From: G963675935 sp963803125
GTDB taxonomy: Bacteria; Planctomycetota; Planctomycetia; Pirellulales; Thermoguttaceae
NCBI GenBank assembly: GCA_963803125.1
Contig: CAWDLR010000002.1
Location: 62,001 to 126,000, forward strand
Length of the DNA: 64,000 nucleotides
Reading direction: 5' to 3'
Shown here piece by piece: positions 34,714 to 46,852 of the stretch (the first letter of the stretch is position 1; every line of letters starts with the position of its first letter). The position numbers and the translations under genes were made by a program. The notes under the pieces were generated by a model. It saw only the letters and a list, made by a program, of their open reading frames with translations, was not told where the DNA came from and made no database searches.

Positions 34714-35814
34714 ATGAGAGTGCGCAGACAATTCGTTTGTTGCGGGGCGGCGATGGTTGTTGCGTTATCGGTGGCGGCGGCGCGGGCCGACGTGTTCAAC
34801 ATGCAGGACGGACTGACGAGCCTCACCTTCGTGCCCGTCGGCGATGCGAATAACGCGGCGGACCCAGCCAACGGTTACGGATCGGTCGATCACAATTACC
34901 AGATGGGCACCTGCGACGTGACGGTCGGGCAGTACTGCGAGTTTCTCAATGCCGTGGCGAAAACCGACACCTACGGCCTCTACAACAGCAGCCTGGCGGT
35001 GGGCGTCACCAGCCAGAACAACCAAAGCGGGCCCTACATTTCACGCATCAACATTGCCCGCGGCGGCAGCCCTGGCAGTTACAACTACACGGTCGGCGGC
35101 ACTGACCTTCAGGCGGCAAATTGTCCGATCTTCGACGTCACCTGGGCCGATGCCGCCCGCTTCGTGAATTGGCTGCAAAATGGCCAGCCCCATTTCCAGC
35201 CGGGAACTCCGGGCGAAGTGTCCGGCTCGACCGAGACCGGCGCCTACAGCCTCAACGGCATCAACGATGACAACAGCTTGTTGCAGGTCAAGCGCAATCT
35301 CGGCGCCGCCTACTTCCTTCCCACGCTAAACGAGTGGTACAAAGCAGCGTATTACAAGGGGGGCGGGACCGATGCCGGTTATTGGTCGTACCCCACGATG
35401 AGCGATACCATGCCGGGCAACACGCTCTCCTCGACCACCACCAACGGCGCCAACTACTACACCTGCGCAACCTGCTCGACCGACGTGGTCAACGAACTGA
35501 CGCCGGTCGGCGCTTTTGCGGCGTCGCTTAGCCCCTACGGAACGCTCGACCAAGGGGGCAACGTCAACCAGTGGACGGAAACGACCGTCACCGATGGGAC
35601 CTACACGACGCGCGGCGGCGATTGGGACCATCCCGGCGGGGCCTTGAACGATCATGCCTCCGGCTACGATATTGGCCCGACCGCCTCAGGCACGATCGTA
35701 GGCTTTCGTGTCGGGGCGAGCGCGACGGTGCCCGAGCCCGGCACGATCTCGCTGCTGTTGGCCGCAGCGGCCAGCCTTTTGCTCTACGCTTGGCGGCGAC
35801 AAAGGGCGGCGTAA
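34714..35814 (+). CDS. Secreted SUMF1/FGE-type protein with PEP-CTERM sorting tail
   Basis: 366 residues. A signal peptide (CCGAAMVVALSVAAARADV) is followed by a formylglycine-generating-enzyme (SUMF1) fold: TFVPVGDANNAADPANGYGS, YQMGTCDVTVGQYCEFLNAV, PIFDVTWADAARFVNWLQNG, and the C-terminal ETTVTDGTYTTRGGDWDHPG and GFRVGA. The end VPEPGTISLLLAAAASLLLY followed by AWRRQR is a PEP-CTERM tail, which is cleaved by an exosortase. The protein is probably exported and may be a lectin-like or inactive member of the family; the catalytic Cys pair of true FGEs cannot be confirmed by eye. A GAGGCACGAGCGAG stretch precedes the ATG. Confidence 0.87.
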   Translation: MRVRRQFVCCGAAMVVALSVAAARADVFNMQDGLTSLTFVPVGDANNAADPANGYGSVDHNYQMGTCDVTVGQYCEFLNAVAKTDTYGLYNSSLAVGVTSQNNQSGPYISRINIARGGSPGSYNYTVGGTDLQAANCPIFDVTWADAARFVNWLQNGQPHFQPGTPGEVSGSTETGAYSLNGINDDNSLLQVKRNLGAAYFLPTLNEWYKAAYYKGGGTDAGYWSYPTMSDTMPGNTLSSTTTNGANYYTCATCSTDVVNELTPVGAFAASLSPYGTLDQGGNVNQWTETTVTDGTYTTRGGDWDHPGGALNDHASGYDIGPTASGTIVGFRVGASATVPEPGTISLLLAAAASLLLYAWRRQRAA

Positions 35815-35948
35815 GATACTGCCCTAATCGGCGGCGTCTTCTGCGGGCTAATGAGAACCGCGACAACGCAACGACCGCTCGGCGTTGAAACAAGCGGCAT
35901 TGCACTGTCGCGGTAGACTGCGCGACAACGAGTTCGATCTGCGGGCAG

Positions 35949-36416
35949 TTACTTCTTCTCGTCCGATTTCTTCTGGTCGGCGGCCTTTTTCGCTTCGTCG
36001 GCTTTCTTGGCCTCTTCCGCCTTGGCCTCTTCCGCCTTGGCCTCTTCCTTCTTGGCCTCTTCCTTCTTGGCTTCTTCCTTCTTGGCTTCTTCGGCCTTGG
36101 CCTGTTCAGCCTTTTTGGCCTCTTCGGCCTTGGCCGCCTCAGCCTTCTTGGCTTCTTCTGCCTTGGCCGCTTCCGCCTTCTTGGCTTCTTCCGCCTTGGC
36201 TTCTTCCGCCTTGGCTTCTTCCGCCTTGGCTTCCTCGGCCTTGGCGGCTTCAGCCTTCTTGGCTTCCTCGGCCTTCTTGGCTTCCGCCTTTTCTGCGTCA
36301 GACGGCGTCACGACAGGCTTCGTCCTCTCCGGCTTGCTTGGCGCCCGGGTGCAGCCTGCCAGAAACCCAGCGACGCACAGAAGGAGCATCAACAATCCCA
36401 GCTTTCTCATCGACAC
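35949..36416 (-). CDS. Lipoprotein with long Lys/Ala/Glu repeat helix
   Basis: 155 residues. The signal KLGLLMLLLCVAGFLAGC has a lipobox. After a 20-residue linker (TRAPSKPERTKPVVTPSD) the protein is about 110 residues of KAEEAK-type repeats, which should form a single stable charged alpha-helix. The repeat is probably also unstable at the DNA level. It likely spans the periplasm or binds the cell wall or envelope, like other Lys/Ala/Glu-rich lipoproteins (inference). Confidence 0.8.
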   Translation of the reverse strand: MSMRKLGLLMLLLCVAGFLAGCTRAPSKPERTKPVVTPSDAEKAEAKKAEEAKKAEAAKAEEAKAEEAKAEEAKAEEAKKAEAAKAEEAKKAEAAKAEEAKKAEQAKAEEAKKEEAKKEEAKKEEAKAEEAKAEEAKKADEAKKAADQKKSDEKK

Positions 36417-36656
36417 ACCTCCATCGTCAATCTAGAGACAAGCGTATCCCATTCACGCAGGACCATCCTGCAAAGATTCCCGATGATTATGATACGCGCA
36501 GCATCGAGGTTATTCCATCCTACGAAACCTGTGGCTGCAATTGCCGATAGAGGCGATCCGGCTTGTTAAGATGGGCGAGGCCGGCGGGATGGTTGGCTGT
36601 CGATTTCTCACCGAACGAGGTGCCGGCGGAATTTTGATGTTATTTTAGTCGCACTT

Positions 36657-36682
36657 CACCGGCGGTCGTTGACCGCCGGCTA
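36657..36682. repeat. Palindromic repeat, ATAGCCGGCGGCC family (variant)
   Basis: CACCGGCGGTCGTTGACCGC then CGGCTATT: GGCGGTC and GACCGCC arms. It lies in the gap 36417-36708, otherwise without features. Confidence 0.7.
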
Positions 36683-36708
36683 TTATCGCTTGTTTTCCCA
36701 GCGCGAGG

Positions 36709-39325
<2,617 letters not shown>

Positions 39326-39466
39326 GATTTCTGTTCGTGTAGCCGACGGGCTGAGGTACGTCCCGTCGCAGATGTTTACGACCGAATGCACTATCATATC
39401 CGTCGAGGGGGGCGCTGAAAAGGCGGGCGTCCTGGGTTGTAGGGCCCCCAACCGTAGGTGATAATG

Positions 39467-39519
39467 GAGCGCGAAAGAAAGGGAAAAGGAAAAAGGGGGA
39501 AAAGGGAAAGAAAGGGAGC
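39467..39519 (+). other. Purine tract of about 50 bases upstream of the Uma2 gene
   Basis: On the + strand this is almost only A and G (AAAGAAAGGGAAAAGGAAAA and similar). It ends in GGGAG, the likely ribosome-binding site of the Uma2 gene. It is the only such tract noticed in the window. Confidence 0.7.
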
Positions 39520-39524
39520 GTGTG

Positions 39525-40139
39525 ATGGCCATCTCGGTGCTCGATCCAGACATGGAAAAACAACTGCTGGCCGAGCGATCACGTTTCGATGGCAGTCAGT
39601 ATGACGAAGTGTGGGATGGAGTCTCTGTCATCATGCCGCTGCCGGATAACGAGCATCAAGAGTTGGTGGGAGAGTTCAATTTCGCACTGACGAATGTCGT
39701 GGGACGTACGGGACTCGGCGAAGTGTTTCCCGGCGTGAATCTTAGCGATCTGGCCGAAGGATGGGAGAAGAACTACTGTGAGCCGGATGTAGCCGTTTTT
39801 CTTACCAAGGGACGAGCGATCGACTGTGGCACGCATTGGCAGGGTGCGGCTGACTTTTTGATCGAGATCATCAACCCTGGCGAGCGCATCGGCTGGAAGA
39901 TTCCGCGCTATAGCAGCATCGGCGTCGTCGAACTGCTGGTAATTGATCGCGACCCATGGTCAATGGAATTCTATCGCCACGAGAACGGCCAACTGACCAA
40001 AATCGGCCAATCCACGCTGGCGGCCCCGGATGTGCTCGAAAGCCGAACGGTCGGCCTGACCTTCCAACTCCTCCCCGGCGAACCGCGGCCGCAACTTCAG
40101 ATAACGCATCCGGCCAGCAAGCGGCAGTGGACGTTCTGA
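39525..40139 (+). CDS. Uma2-family (DUF820) PD-(D/E)XK endonuclease-like protein
   Basis: 204 residues. The Uma2 pattern is present: SRFDGSQYDEVWDGVSVIMP, LVGEFNFALTNVVGRTGLGE, CEPDVAVFLTKGRAIDCGTH and DFLIEIINPGERIGWKIPRY, in which Asp in PDVAVF and Glu/Asn in IEIINPGER provide the usual nuclease residues. ATG at 39525 with GGGAG about 9 bases upstream; a GTG one codon earlier is possible. Uma2 genes are very abundant in planctomycetes and cyanobacteria and are often mobile; the biological role is unclear. Confidence 0.87.
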   Translation: MAISVLDPDMEKQLLAERSRFDGSQYDEVWDGVSVIMPLPDNEHQELVGEFNFALTNVVGRTGLGEVFPGVNLSDLAEGWEKNYCEPDVAVFLTKGRAIDCGTHWQGAADFLIEIINPGERIGWKIPRYSSIGVVELLVIDRDPWSMEFYRHENGQLTKIGQSTLAAPDVLESRTVGLTFQLLPGEPRPQLQITHPASKRQWTF

Positions 40140-40164
40140 CCGACGATGGAAACAGGTGATACTG

Positions 40165-41547
40165 ATGAAATTGCTCGTATTGGCCGCATCCGTTTGGCTG
40201 TTCATCATCGTGCCGCTCGCTGCCCAAGAACCGGCCGTCAACGTCCGCGATCTGGGGGCCGTGCCCGACGGCAAGACCCTCTGCACCTCGGCCATCCAAG
40301 CGGCCATCGACCGTTGCAGCAATTCCGGGGGCGGAACGGTACTGCTTCCGCCGGGCAAATGGCTCTCCGGCACGCTCTTTCTGATGGACAACGTCACTCT
40401 CTACCTGGCGGCAGGCAGCACGCTCTTGGGTAGCGCCGACCTTAAGGACTATCCCGAGAACGTACCCAAAACCCGTTCCTACACCGACGCCTACGTGAAC
40501 CGGAGCCTGATCGCCGGCGAGGACCTTCGCAACGTGGCGATCCGCGGCCGGGGAACCATCGATGGCCAAGGCGGCCAATTCCGCCTCCGCGGCAACGGCT
40601 ACCAATGTCGCCCCTACGCGATCCGTCTGGTCGGGTGCCGCGATGTGCTCGTCGAGGACGTCCAGTTGCGCAACTCGGCGATGTGGATGCAACACTACTT
40701 GGCGTGCGATCGCGTCAGGATACGGGCAGTACGCGTCTCCAACCACGTCAACGCCAACAACGACGGCCTGGACATCGACGGCTGCCACGATTTCCAGGTC
40801 TCCGATTGCGTGATCGACTCCGACGACGACGCGATCTGCCTGAAGGCCACCAGCCCGCGATCGAACGAGAACGTGACCATTAGCAACTGTATCTTGAGCA
40901 GCCTCTGCAATGCCTTGAAGATGGGCACCGAGAGCACCGGCGGATGCAAGAACCTGACGGTCGCCAATTGCGCCATCCGCAAGCCGCGCCGCCGACAGCG
41001 TGGCTTGGCGGGCATCGCCCTGGAGATCGTCGACGGCGGAGACCTCGATCGCGTGACGATTTCCAACGTTACCATCGACGGATATCTCTCGCCCGTCTTC
41101 TTGCGGCTTGGCAACCGGGCGCGGCCGTATACGAACGGCGCCCCGAAGCCGCCGATCGGCACTTTTCGCAACGTCATCCTCAGCAATATCGTGGCCAGCG
41201 ATGCGTCGAAGATCGGCTGCGCAATTGCCGGCATCCCCGGCCATCGGATCGAGAACGTCACGCTGAGCAATTTCCGCTGCCAGTTTGAAGGCGGCGGTAC
41301 TGCCGAAGATGCCCGGCGGAAAATCGCAGAAAATGAACACGCCTATCCTGAATGCGCGATGTTCGGCAAGCTGCCGGCCTACGGACTCTACTGCCGTCAC
41401 GTGAAGGGACTGCGGTTGCTGAACGTCCAGCTTGTGCCGCAACGGCCGGACGCCCGGCCGGCGATTGTCTTCGACAACGCCGAAGACGTTTTGGTCGATG
41501 GGAAGATCCCCGAGGGACTCTTGCAGAACTCCCCGCGCCCGTTTTAG
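40165..41547 (+). CDS. GH28-family polygalacturonase-like beta-helix protein
   Basis: 460 residues with a signal peptide (LLVLAASVWLFIIVPLAAQE). The GH28 active-site region is present: NANNDGLDIDGCHDFQVSDC followed by DSDDDAICLKATSPRSNENV, with the three Asp residues expected. A right-handed beta-helix of repeated N-x-T/I-I-S-N-C units continues (NVTISNCILSSLCNALKMGT). The family hydrolyses polygalacturonan or related sugars outside the cell. The ATG at 40165 follows GGTGATACTG; an ATG three codons earlier is also in frame. Confidence 0.9.
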   Translation: MKLLVLAASVWLFIIVPLAAQEPAVNVRDLGAVPDGKTLCTSAIQAAIDRCSNSGGGTVLLPPGKWLSGTLFLMDNVTLYLAAGSTLLGSADLKDYPENVPKTRSYTDAYVNRSLIAGEDLRNVAIRGRGTIDGQGGQFRLRGNGYQCRPYAIRLVGCRDVLVEDVQLRNSAMWMQHYLACDRVRIRAVRVSNHVNANNDGLDIDGCHDFQVSDCVIDSDDDAICLKATSPRSNENVTISNCILSSLCNALKMGTESTGGCKNLTVANCAIRKPRRRQRGLAGIALEIVDGGDLDRVTISNVTIDGYLSPVFLRLGNRARPYTNGAPKPPIGTFRNVILSNIVASDASKIGCAIAGIPGHRIENVTLSNFRCQFEGGGTAEDARRKIAENEHAYPECAMFGKLPAYGLYCRHVKGLRLLNVQLVPQRPDARPAIVFDNAEDVLVDGKIPEGLLQNSPRPF

Positions 41548-41640
41548 GGCAAGGAGCAGTTCGGCGGGCGGGGCTGCAAGCATAAACGGCACCCAACCAA
41601 GGCCAATCGGAGAGAAGCTACTCATTTGGAGGAATAAGCG

Positions 41641-42168
41641 ATGTGGGAGATCGGGCTTCCATACTGGTGGCATTTCGTGGTGCGAGCGGTCGTCGTCTAT
41701 GCCTTCCTGATCGTCATCCTGCGGCTGACTGGCAAGCGGCAGGTCGGCCAGTTGTCCCCCTTCGACCTCGTGCTGCTGCTGGTGCTGAGCAACGCCGTGC
41801 AAAACTCGATGAACGGCGGCGACAACAGTCTCACCGGCGGACTGATCTCGGCCACGACGCTCGTTGGGCTGAACTGGATCGTCGGCTGGGCCACCTACCG
41901 CAGCAAGCGGCTGGAAAGCCTGATCGAAGGACGGCCGTTGGTGCTGATCCACGACGGCCAAATCCGCTACGACGCGCTGCGCAGCGTCAAGATGACGATT
42001 CACGAGTTGAAAGCCGCCCTTCGCGCAGAAGGATGTGCCCGAGAAACCGACGTGCGATTCGCCATCCTCGAGAACAACGGCCGCGTGACCGTCGTGCCGA
42101 TGGAAAACCACGGCGAACGAGCTACCGGATCGACCTTGGAGGAGTCCAGCCGCTGCGCGGGGCCCTGA
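41641..42168 (+). CDS. DUF421 (YetF-type) membrane protein
   Basis: 175 residues. Three N-terminal helices (FVVRAVVVYAFLIVILRL; FDLVLLLVLSNAVQNSMN; GLISATTLVGLNWIVGWATY) are followed by the DUF421 cytoplasmic domain, RPLVLIHDGQIRYDALRSVK then MTIHELKAALRAEGCA. The start is preceded by GGAGGAATAAGCG. The gene is not obviously linked to GH28. Role unknown, possibly a membrane-associated regulator. Confidence 0.88.
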   Translation: MWEIGLPYWWHFVVRAVVVYAFLIVILRLTGKRQVGQLSPFDLVLLLVLSNAVQNSMNGGDNSLTGGLISATTLVGLNWIVGWATYRSKRLESLIEGRPLVLIHDGQIRYDALRSVKMTIHELKAALRAEGCARETDVRFAILENNGRVTVVPMENHGERATGSTLEESSRCAGP

Positions 42169-42285
42169 CGCTGAGGAACCCGCCGACGGACGATCGAAGG
42201 AGCAGTATTGCGCCGACACCGGGGAACTCGGCCACGAGAACGTTATGAATACCCCATATCTAAACAACCATTTCCGGAGGGCACG

Positions 42286-43207
42286 ATGAATTACTGGCTC
42301 ACCACCCACTGGCCACCACGCGTCGGGGAGGAGAGGCTTTCAAACACCGGTGCCTGGGTCCAAGACGGCAAAGAGGCGGTCCTGGGAGACATGCAGCCGG
42401 CGGACATGCTTTTCATCTACGAGTCGAAATCCGGCAAGAAAGTAATCAAGAGAACGGCAGGCGGGGCAAAATACCTGCTGGGTCGCCAGCGCGATATGGA
42501 AGGCGTCATCGCGCTCAGCCGAGATCACCGCCGCACCGGCTGAATTGGAGGAAAGCGGTTATGACCACTACGCTGATGGCACCAAAGCTTGGTGGAGGTT
42601 CAAGGCGGACGCGCGGGTCATAAACAGAAATGGCTTCATACCAAGGCGGGATCTGGCGAGGATACTCGGCTACAGCGAGAAATACCCCTTCAAAGGGTTC
42701 GGCGACAAGCACTCGGGAGTGAAGCGGCTTTCTCAAGAGGAGTACGAAGCGATCCATTCCGCGTTTGTCACGTCTCAGAGAAGCATAGAGACCACTTTGA
42801 AGCGTAAGAGGTCAGTCGGCCACTTCGAGGGAGGCGAAGGACCGACCCACAAGTCACTGAAGGAATACATCGCAGCGAATCCCGAGGTGGCCTTTGGCGA
42901 GGAGGGCCTTTGTACGCTCGAAATCGAATACCCCTTCGCCACCGGCGACCGGATAGACATCTTGTTGCAGGATGCGAACGGTCGCCCAGTAACGGTCGAA
43001 GTGGAGGTGGACTGTGACGATGGAGAAGTTGCGGGGCCGCTACAATGCATGAAGTACCGAGCGATGATCGCTTATTTTTGTGAGTGGCGGGTGTCAGAGG
43101 TGCGGACCGCGCTCGCCGCCCGCTCGATTTCCTCGCGAGTTCGCGAACAGTGCAAGGCTTACGAAATCGAGGTGATCGAGATTCCAGAGTGGCCCGCGCC
43201 TCAATAA
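42286..43207 (+). CDS. EVE-like domain fused to a nuclease-like domain, frameshifted
   Basis: The first frame (42286 to about 42520) starts MNYWLTTHWPPRVGEERLSN and continues DMQPADMLFIYESKSGKKVI, a PUA/EVE-like base-reading domain. If one extra C near 42519 (CAGCCGAG) is removed it continues as ALSEITAAPAELEESGYDHY into FIPRRDLARILGYSEKYPFK and a C-terminal domain of a PD-(D/E)XK or NucS type: LEIEYPFATGDRIDILLQDA, then GRPVTVEVEVDCDDGEVAGP and CMKYRAMIAYFCEWRV. About 307 residues in all. EVE domains read modified DNA bases, so this may be a modification-dependent restriction enzyme. No methyltransferase is next to it. Confidence 0.7.
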
Positions 43208-43285
43208 TCGGCATAGCGTCGGCGTCAAACAGAACGGCGGCCGGCAACGTTGCGAGTCGTCGGACGTAATCCCTACCCGACGTCT

Positions 43286-43480
43286 TCACTGACCGCCGTT
43301 TCCAAGGGTGTCCGTGGCGTCCCCCTTCTGGGACTCGTCGGCACCCTCGAACTCCGCCGCGCCACGCATCTGTGCCAAATAGTCGAGGACAAGGGCCTCG
43401 ACGGTAGTGCCACGGGCTTGGGCCCACTCGCTTGCTCTCGCAAATACACCCTCGTCGATCGAAAAGGTGATGCTTTCCAT
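43286..43480 (-). CDS. RHH-type antitoxin-like protein
   Basis: 64 residues starting MESITFSIDEGVFARASEWA then QARGTTVEALVLDYLAQM, a ribbon-helix-helix pattern like those of CopG/DUF6364 antitoxins. The ATG at 43480 was chosen to begin the beta-strand of the fold. No toxin gene follows, because the next genes are the EVE-nuclease fusion on the other strand, so it appears to be an orphan. Confidence 0.6.
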   Translation of the reverse strand: MESITFSIDEGVFARASEWAQARGTTVEALVLDYLAQMRGAAEFEGADESQKGDATDTLGNGGQ

Positions 43481-43543
43481 TGCTGGCTCGCGCATTCGGC
43501 TTATGGCTTGCCCGCCCCATTATACGGGCTTCGGCGTCACAAG

Positions 43544-44560
43544 CTACTCCGCCGCTGATTTACTTCCCTCCGGCGACCCCGTGATTGGCCTGCCTGTGGG
43601 CAAAGGGCGGGCGGCGATCATGTAGTGCTGGCGGTACAGCTCCTTGCGGATTTCGCGGAAAGCATCGAAACCGTCGGGGTAGACCCAGATGGTGATTGTG
43701 GTGCGGCCGGGGAGAATCTGGGCCAGTTTCTCACGGAACTCGGAACCCTGATCGAGCGCCAACCGCCAGGGCTCGCCCAGGCCGTCCGAATCGGGGATGA
43801 GCGTCCATTCTCGCAGCCCGACGGACCTGCCGCCGCGGCCGGTCGCTCGCATCTCATCGAGCGATGTATCATGCCGCTCCAGCGTATAGCGAAACCGAAA
43901 GCCCTCGATCGGCCCGATCGTGTCCGTCAGTTCCGTCTCGCTAGTCTGGCCGAATAGCTCCTGAGCCCGCCGTCTCGCCTGCGAGTGGAACTCCTCCAAC
44001 AACGCTTGCAAAGGAACGAAAACGACGCGGCCGTTGGAGACCAACAAGTGGGCCTCGGGGCCATCCACCGTGCGGCTAATCGGCGTGGGGTAACTCTCGA
44101 TGACCACCGGGGCCGCCGGGGCGAGGATCGCCTGTTGCTGCTGCTGGTGGAGTTGGTCGAGTTGGAACTTCGCTTCCGACAGCCCGCGGCCGAAATCGAA
44201 GCTGGCCCGTTTGGCGCCGTCGAGCCGCTGCCGATGGTCCTGAATCTCGTGTTCCACCGCGGAGACCATCGTCGCCAGCACGTCGCGTTGCAGCCCGCGG
44301 TGGGCAAGCTCCTGTTGCACATGCTGCGTCTCCTCGACCACGTTGCAGATGTCGCCGCGGAGCGATCGCTCAGTGGCCAGTTCGCCCGCCAATTCCTTCG
44401 TGGCGGAATCGGTGGGGATCGCAACCGTGACCGGGGCGTTCTTAATCCTCATTCCCACCATCACCACCATGATAATCATGATGCTCACCACGCTGGCCAC
44501 GATGTCCAAGAAGGAATCGCCGTTGACCGGTTCGCCGTGTTGTGGAATGGGTCGGGACAT
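43544..44560 (-). CDS. ExbD/MotB-like membrane protein of the ExbB operon
   Basis: 338 residues. The N-terminus NGDSFLDIVASVVSIMIIMV followed by VMVGMRIKN is a single ExbD-like helix containing the membrane Asp (SFLDIVAS). A coiled coil (KELAGELATERSLRGDICNV; QDHRQRLDGAKRASFDFGRG) leads to a periplasmic domain ending RKELYRQHYMIAARPLPTGR. It is third in an operon with the two genes upstream. Such TolR/ExbD proteins couple the proton motive force to an envelope task together with an ExbB-type channel. Confidence 0.8.
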   Translation of the reverse strand: MSRPIPQHGEPVNGDSFLDIVASVVSIMIIMVVMVGMRIKNAPVTVAIPTDSATKELAGELATERSLRGDICNVVEETQHVQQELAHRGLQRDVLATMVSAVEHEIQDHRQRLDGAKRASFDFGRGLSEAKFQLDQLHQQQQQAILAPAAPVVIESYPTPISRTVDGPEAHLLVSNGRVVFVPLQALLEEFHSQARRRAQELFGQTSETELTDTIGPIEGFRFRYTLERHDTSLDEMRATGRGGRSVGLREWTLIPDSDGLGEPWRLALDQGSEFREKLAQILPGRTTITIWVYPDGFDAFREIRKELYRQHYMIAARPLPTGRPITGSPEGSKSAAE

Positions 44561-44561
44561 T

Positions 44562-44688
<127 letters not shown>

Positions 44689-44689
44689 A

Positions 44690-46852
44690 TTACCTCCTTT
44701 TCACCGTCAATCCGCTGCCGTCGAGCAAAGCCGCCAGATCGACGAAGCGATCTTCGCCGCCGGGGGCGACCCGGACCTGCAATACGGGCCGCCAGTACAT
44801 GCCGCGGCCAGCGATGCCCCAACTTTCGATGTGTCCCCAAATCGCCGAAATGAACGCATCGATCGAGGAGGCGGTGCGCGGGCCGAGGCGAATCATCTTG
44901 CTGTCGGCCGGGTTGCGATCGGCAACGACCACCAGCCGGTCGGCGTAGCATTCGATGCGAATTGGCCGGGTGACGCCGACGCCGCGGCCGGCATCGCGCA
45001 GTCCCCAATCTTCGCCGCGCTGCTCGGCAAGGCTCCGCGGCGGTTTGTGGTGTTTTTTTTCGCCGAACTTGTCGTCATCGTCTTTCTTGTCGTCGAGTTT
45101 CGGCGGCGGCTCGGGCGTCGGCTCCCATTCGCCCGGCCGCAGCACGCGCGGGGCCCCGTCGTATTGTTGCTGCTGCGGATTGGCGGCCACCGGCGCAGAT
45201 GACTCCCGGGCAGGCTGGCCAACGACGTAGCCCTCGGGCCGCTCGACGGCCGAACCGTTGTTCTGCGGGCCGTTGGAGCGTTGGTATGGGCCGGAGGGGC
45301 CGCCGCTGCCGGTCCCTGAGGCTTCTGCACCTTGCGGTATGGTGACGTATGGGTTGGGGGCAGTCCCGTTGCCGCTTCCACCGCCGCCGCGTATCGGATT
45401 GAGTCGAGCGTCCCTGCCGCTGGCCGACATTCCGCTGCCGGTTCCGCTGCCGCCTCCTCCGCCGCTTCCACTGCCGGATCCGTTGCCGCCGTTCCCGGTC
45501 CATCCGCCGGCGCCGCCGCCGCCGGCATAACCGGCGCTGGGAGACGCAAGGGCTGGGCCAACGTCGGGCGCAGCGTTGCCGGAAGGAACGCCGCCGCCGG
45601 TCCCTGGAACCGCGGTTCCCGGGTGTTCGGGGAGCGCCGCGTAAGGGTTGTGACCGGTGTTGGATGAGCCGGCATTTCCGCCGTAGCCGCCAGCGCCGGA
45701 ACTCCCATATCCGCCGTTGTCGGGACTGCCGCCCGAACTGCCATAACCGTCTCCGCCGCCGCCGTAGCCGCTCCGACTCTGCCCGACCGCGCCGGCGGCC
45801 CGGGCGGGACGGTAGCCAGTGTCATCGTCACCCGCCCCGCTGTCGCTGACAACTCCGCCGTTCGACGACGCCCGGTAGGTCGCTTTTCTATGCGACGGGT
45901 ACTCGCGCGGGGCGGCCGCGATCAGCCGCTCTTGGCTGACTCGCGCCGAAGCAATGGCCTGTTCGACGACGCCGGTCAACCGCGGGTCGGGCGACGGATA
46001 CGCGAGTTTCCAATCGTCGCCAATCAACTCGTAACCGAAATCGCATCCCCACGACTTCATCGCCTCGCGGGCGGCATAATACGCCATGATGCCTTCCGGC
46101 CGGACCAACAGCAGCGGATAGGGCTCACCCGCCTGCGGATCGAACTCGCGTTGGGCGAGCAGATGCTCGCGTGCCGCCCGCAATGCAGCCGCCAACGGAT
46201 TGCCGGGCCCCATCGGCCCGTCAAAATCCTTGTCGGTCAGGCGGATTCCCTCGGGCTGAATGATCACGGCATCGGCCAGGCATTCGAGATAGATCGGCCG
46301 GCGGCGGGTCGTGTTCGGGCCTTCGTAAGGGACGACGGCGAACGAGCGCGGGCGGGCGGCGGCCTCTTTGCGGGCCTGCTCGACCTGCTGCCGGGCCACG
46401 TCGATCTGCTGGCGGAGTTGCTGCAACTCCCCCTGCGTCTGGCCGCTCCGTTGGCGGTCGGCGCGTTCGATCTTCTCCAACTCGGCGACGGTGTTCTTGT
46501 ATTGTTCGAGTTGGCCGCGGAGCCGCCGCGCGTGGTCTTCGATGTGGCCCAGTTCGAGCCGCGCGTCGGACAACTCCGACTCACCCCGCGTGCGGGATTT
46601 CGTAAGCTGCTCGATTCGCCACTGCACGTCTTCGCGCTGGATCTGCAACTCGGCGTTATGCTTGGCGGCGGCCGCGGTCGCACGGGCCCGAGCGTCGGCC
46701 TCAGCCTGGACCCGGGCGGTGTGCATCATCGCCAGCAAAAGCGGCACCAACGCGCCCATCGTGCAGATCAATACCGCCAGGAACGGGAACAGCGAAATCC
46801 CCGGCCCCGAGCGAGTGGCGAGTCGGCGTTGAGGTCGCAGTGTGATGTTCAT
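44690..46852 (-). CDS. ExbD-like membrane protein with coiled coil and Gly-rich linker
   Basis: 720 residues. One N-terminal helix (ISLFPFLAVLICTMGALVPL) is followed by a coiled coil of about 110 residues (IEQLTKSRTRGESELSDARL; QTQGELQQLRQQIDVARQQV). A folded domain (RPIYLECLADAVIIQPEGIR; AYYAAREAMKSWGCDFGYEL) is followed by about 230 residues of low-complexity Gly/Ser/Asn/Pro (YGGGGDGYGSSGGSPDNGGY), and a C-terminal copy of the folded domain (RPIRIECYADRLVVVADRNP; FISAIWGHIESWGIAGRGMY). The stop is 129 bases from the next gene; the start overlaps the upstream ExbB-like gene by four bases. Confidence 0.8.
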   Translation of the reverse strand: MNITLRPQRRLATRSGPGISLFPFLAVLICTMGALVPLLLAMMHTARVQAEADARARATAAAAKHNAELQIQREDVQWRIEQLTKSRTRGESELSDARLELGHIEDHARRLRGQLEQYKNTVAELEKIERADRQRSGQTQGELQQLRQQIDVARQQVEQARKEAAARPRSFAVVPYEGPNTTRRRPIYLECLADAVIIQPEGIRLTDKDFDGPMGPGNPLAAALRAAREHLLAQREFDPQAGEPYPLLLVRPEGIMAYYAAREAMKSWGCDFGYELIGDDWKLAYPSPDPRLTGVVEQAIASARVSQERLIAAAPREYPSHRKATYRASSNGGVVSDSGAGDDDTGYRPARAAGAVGQSRSGYGGGGDGYGSSGGSPDNGGYGSSGAGGYGGNAGSSNTGHNPYAALPEHPGTAVPGTGGGVPSGNAAPDVGPALASPSAGYAGGGGAGGWTGNGGNGSGSGSGGGGGSGTGSGMSASGRDARLNPIRGGGGSGNGTAPNPYVTIPQGAEASGTGSGGPSGPYQRSNGPQNNGSAVERPEGYVVGQPARESSAPVAANPQQQQYDGAPRVLRPGEWEPTPEPPPKLDDKKDDDDKFGEKKHHKPPRSLAEQRGEDWGLRDAGRGVGVTRPIRIECYADRLVVVADRNPADSKMIRLGPRTASSIDAFISAIWGHIESWGIAGRGMYWRPVLQVRVAPGGEDRFVDLAALLDGSGLTVKRR

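Noticed and set aside
39871..42309. An 812-codon minus-strand open frame
   Set aside because: It is antisense to the Uma2, GH28 and DUF421 genes, which have clear family motifs.
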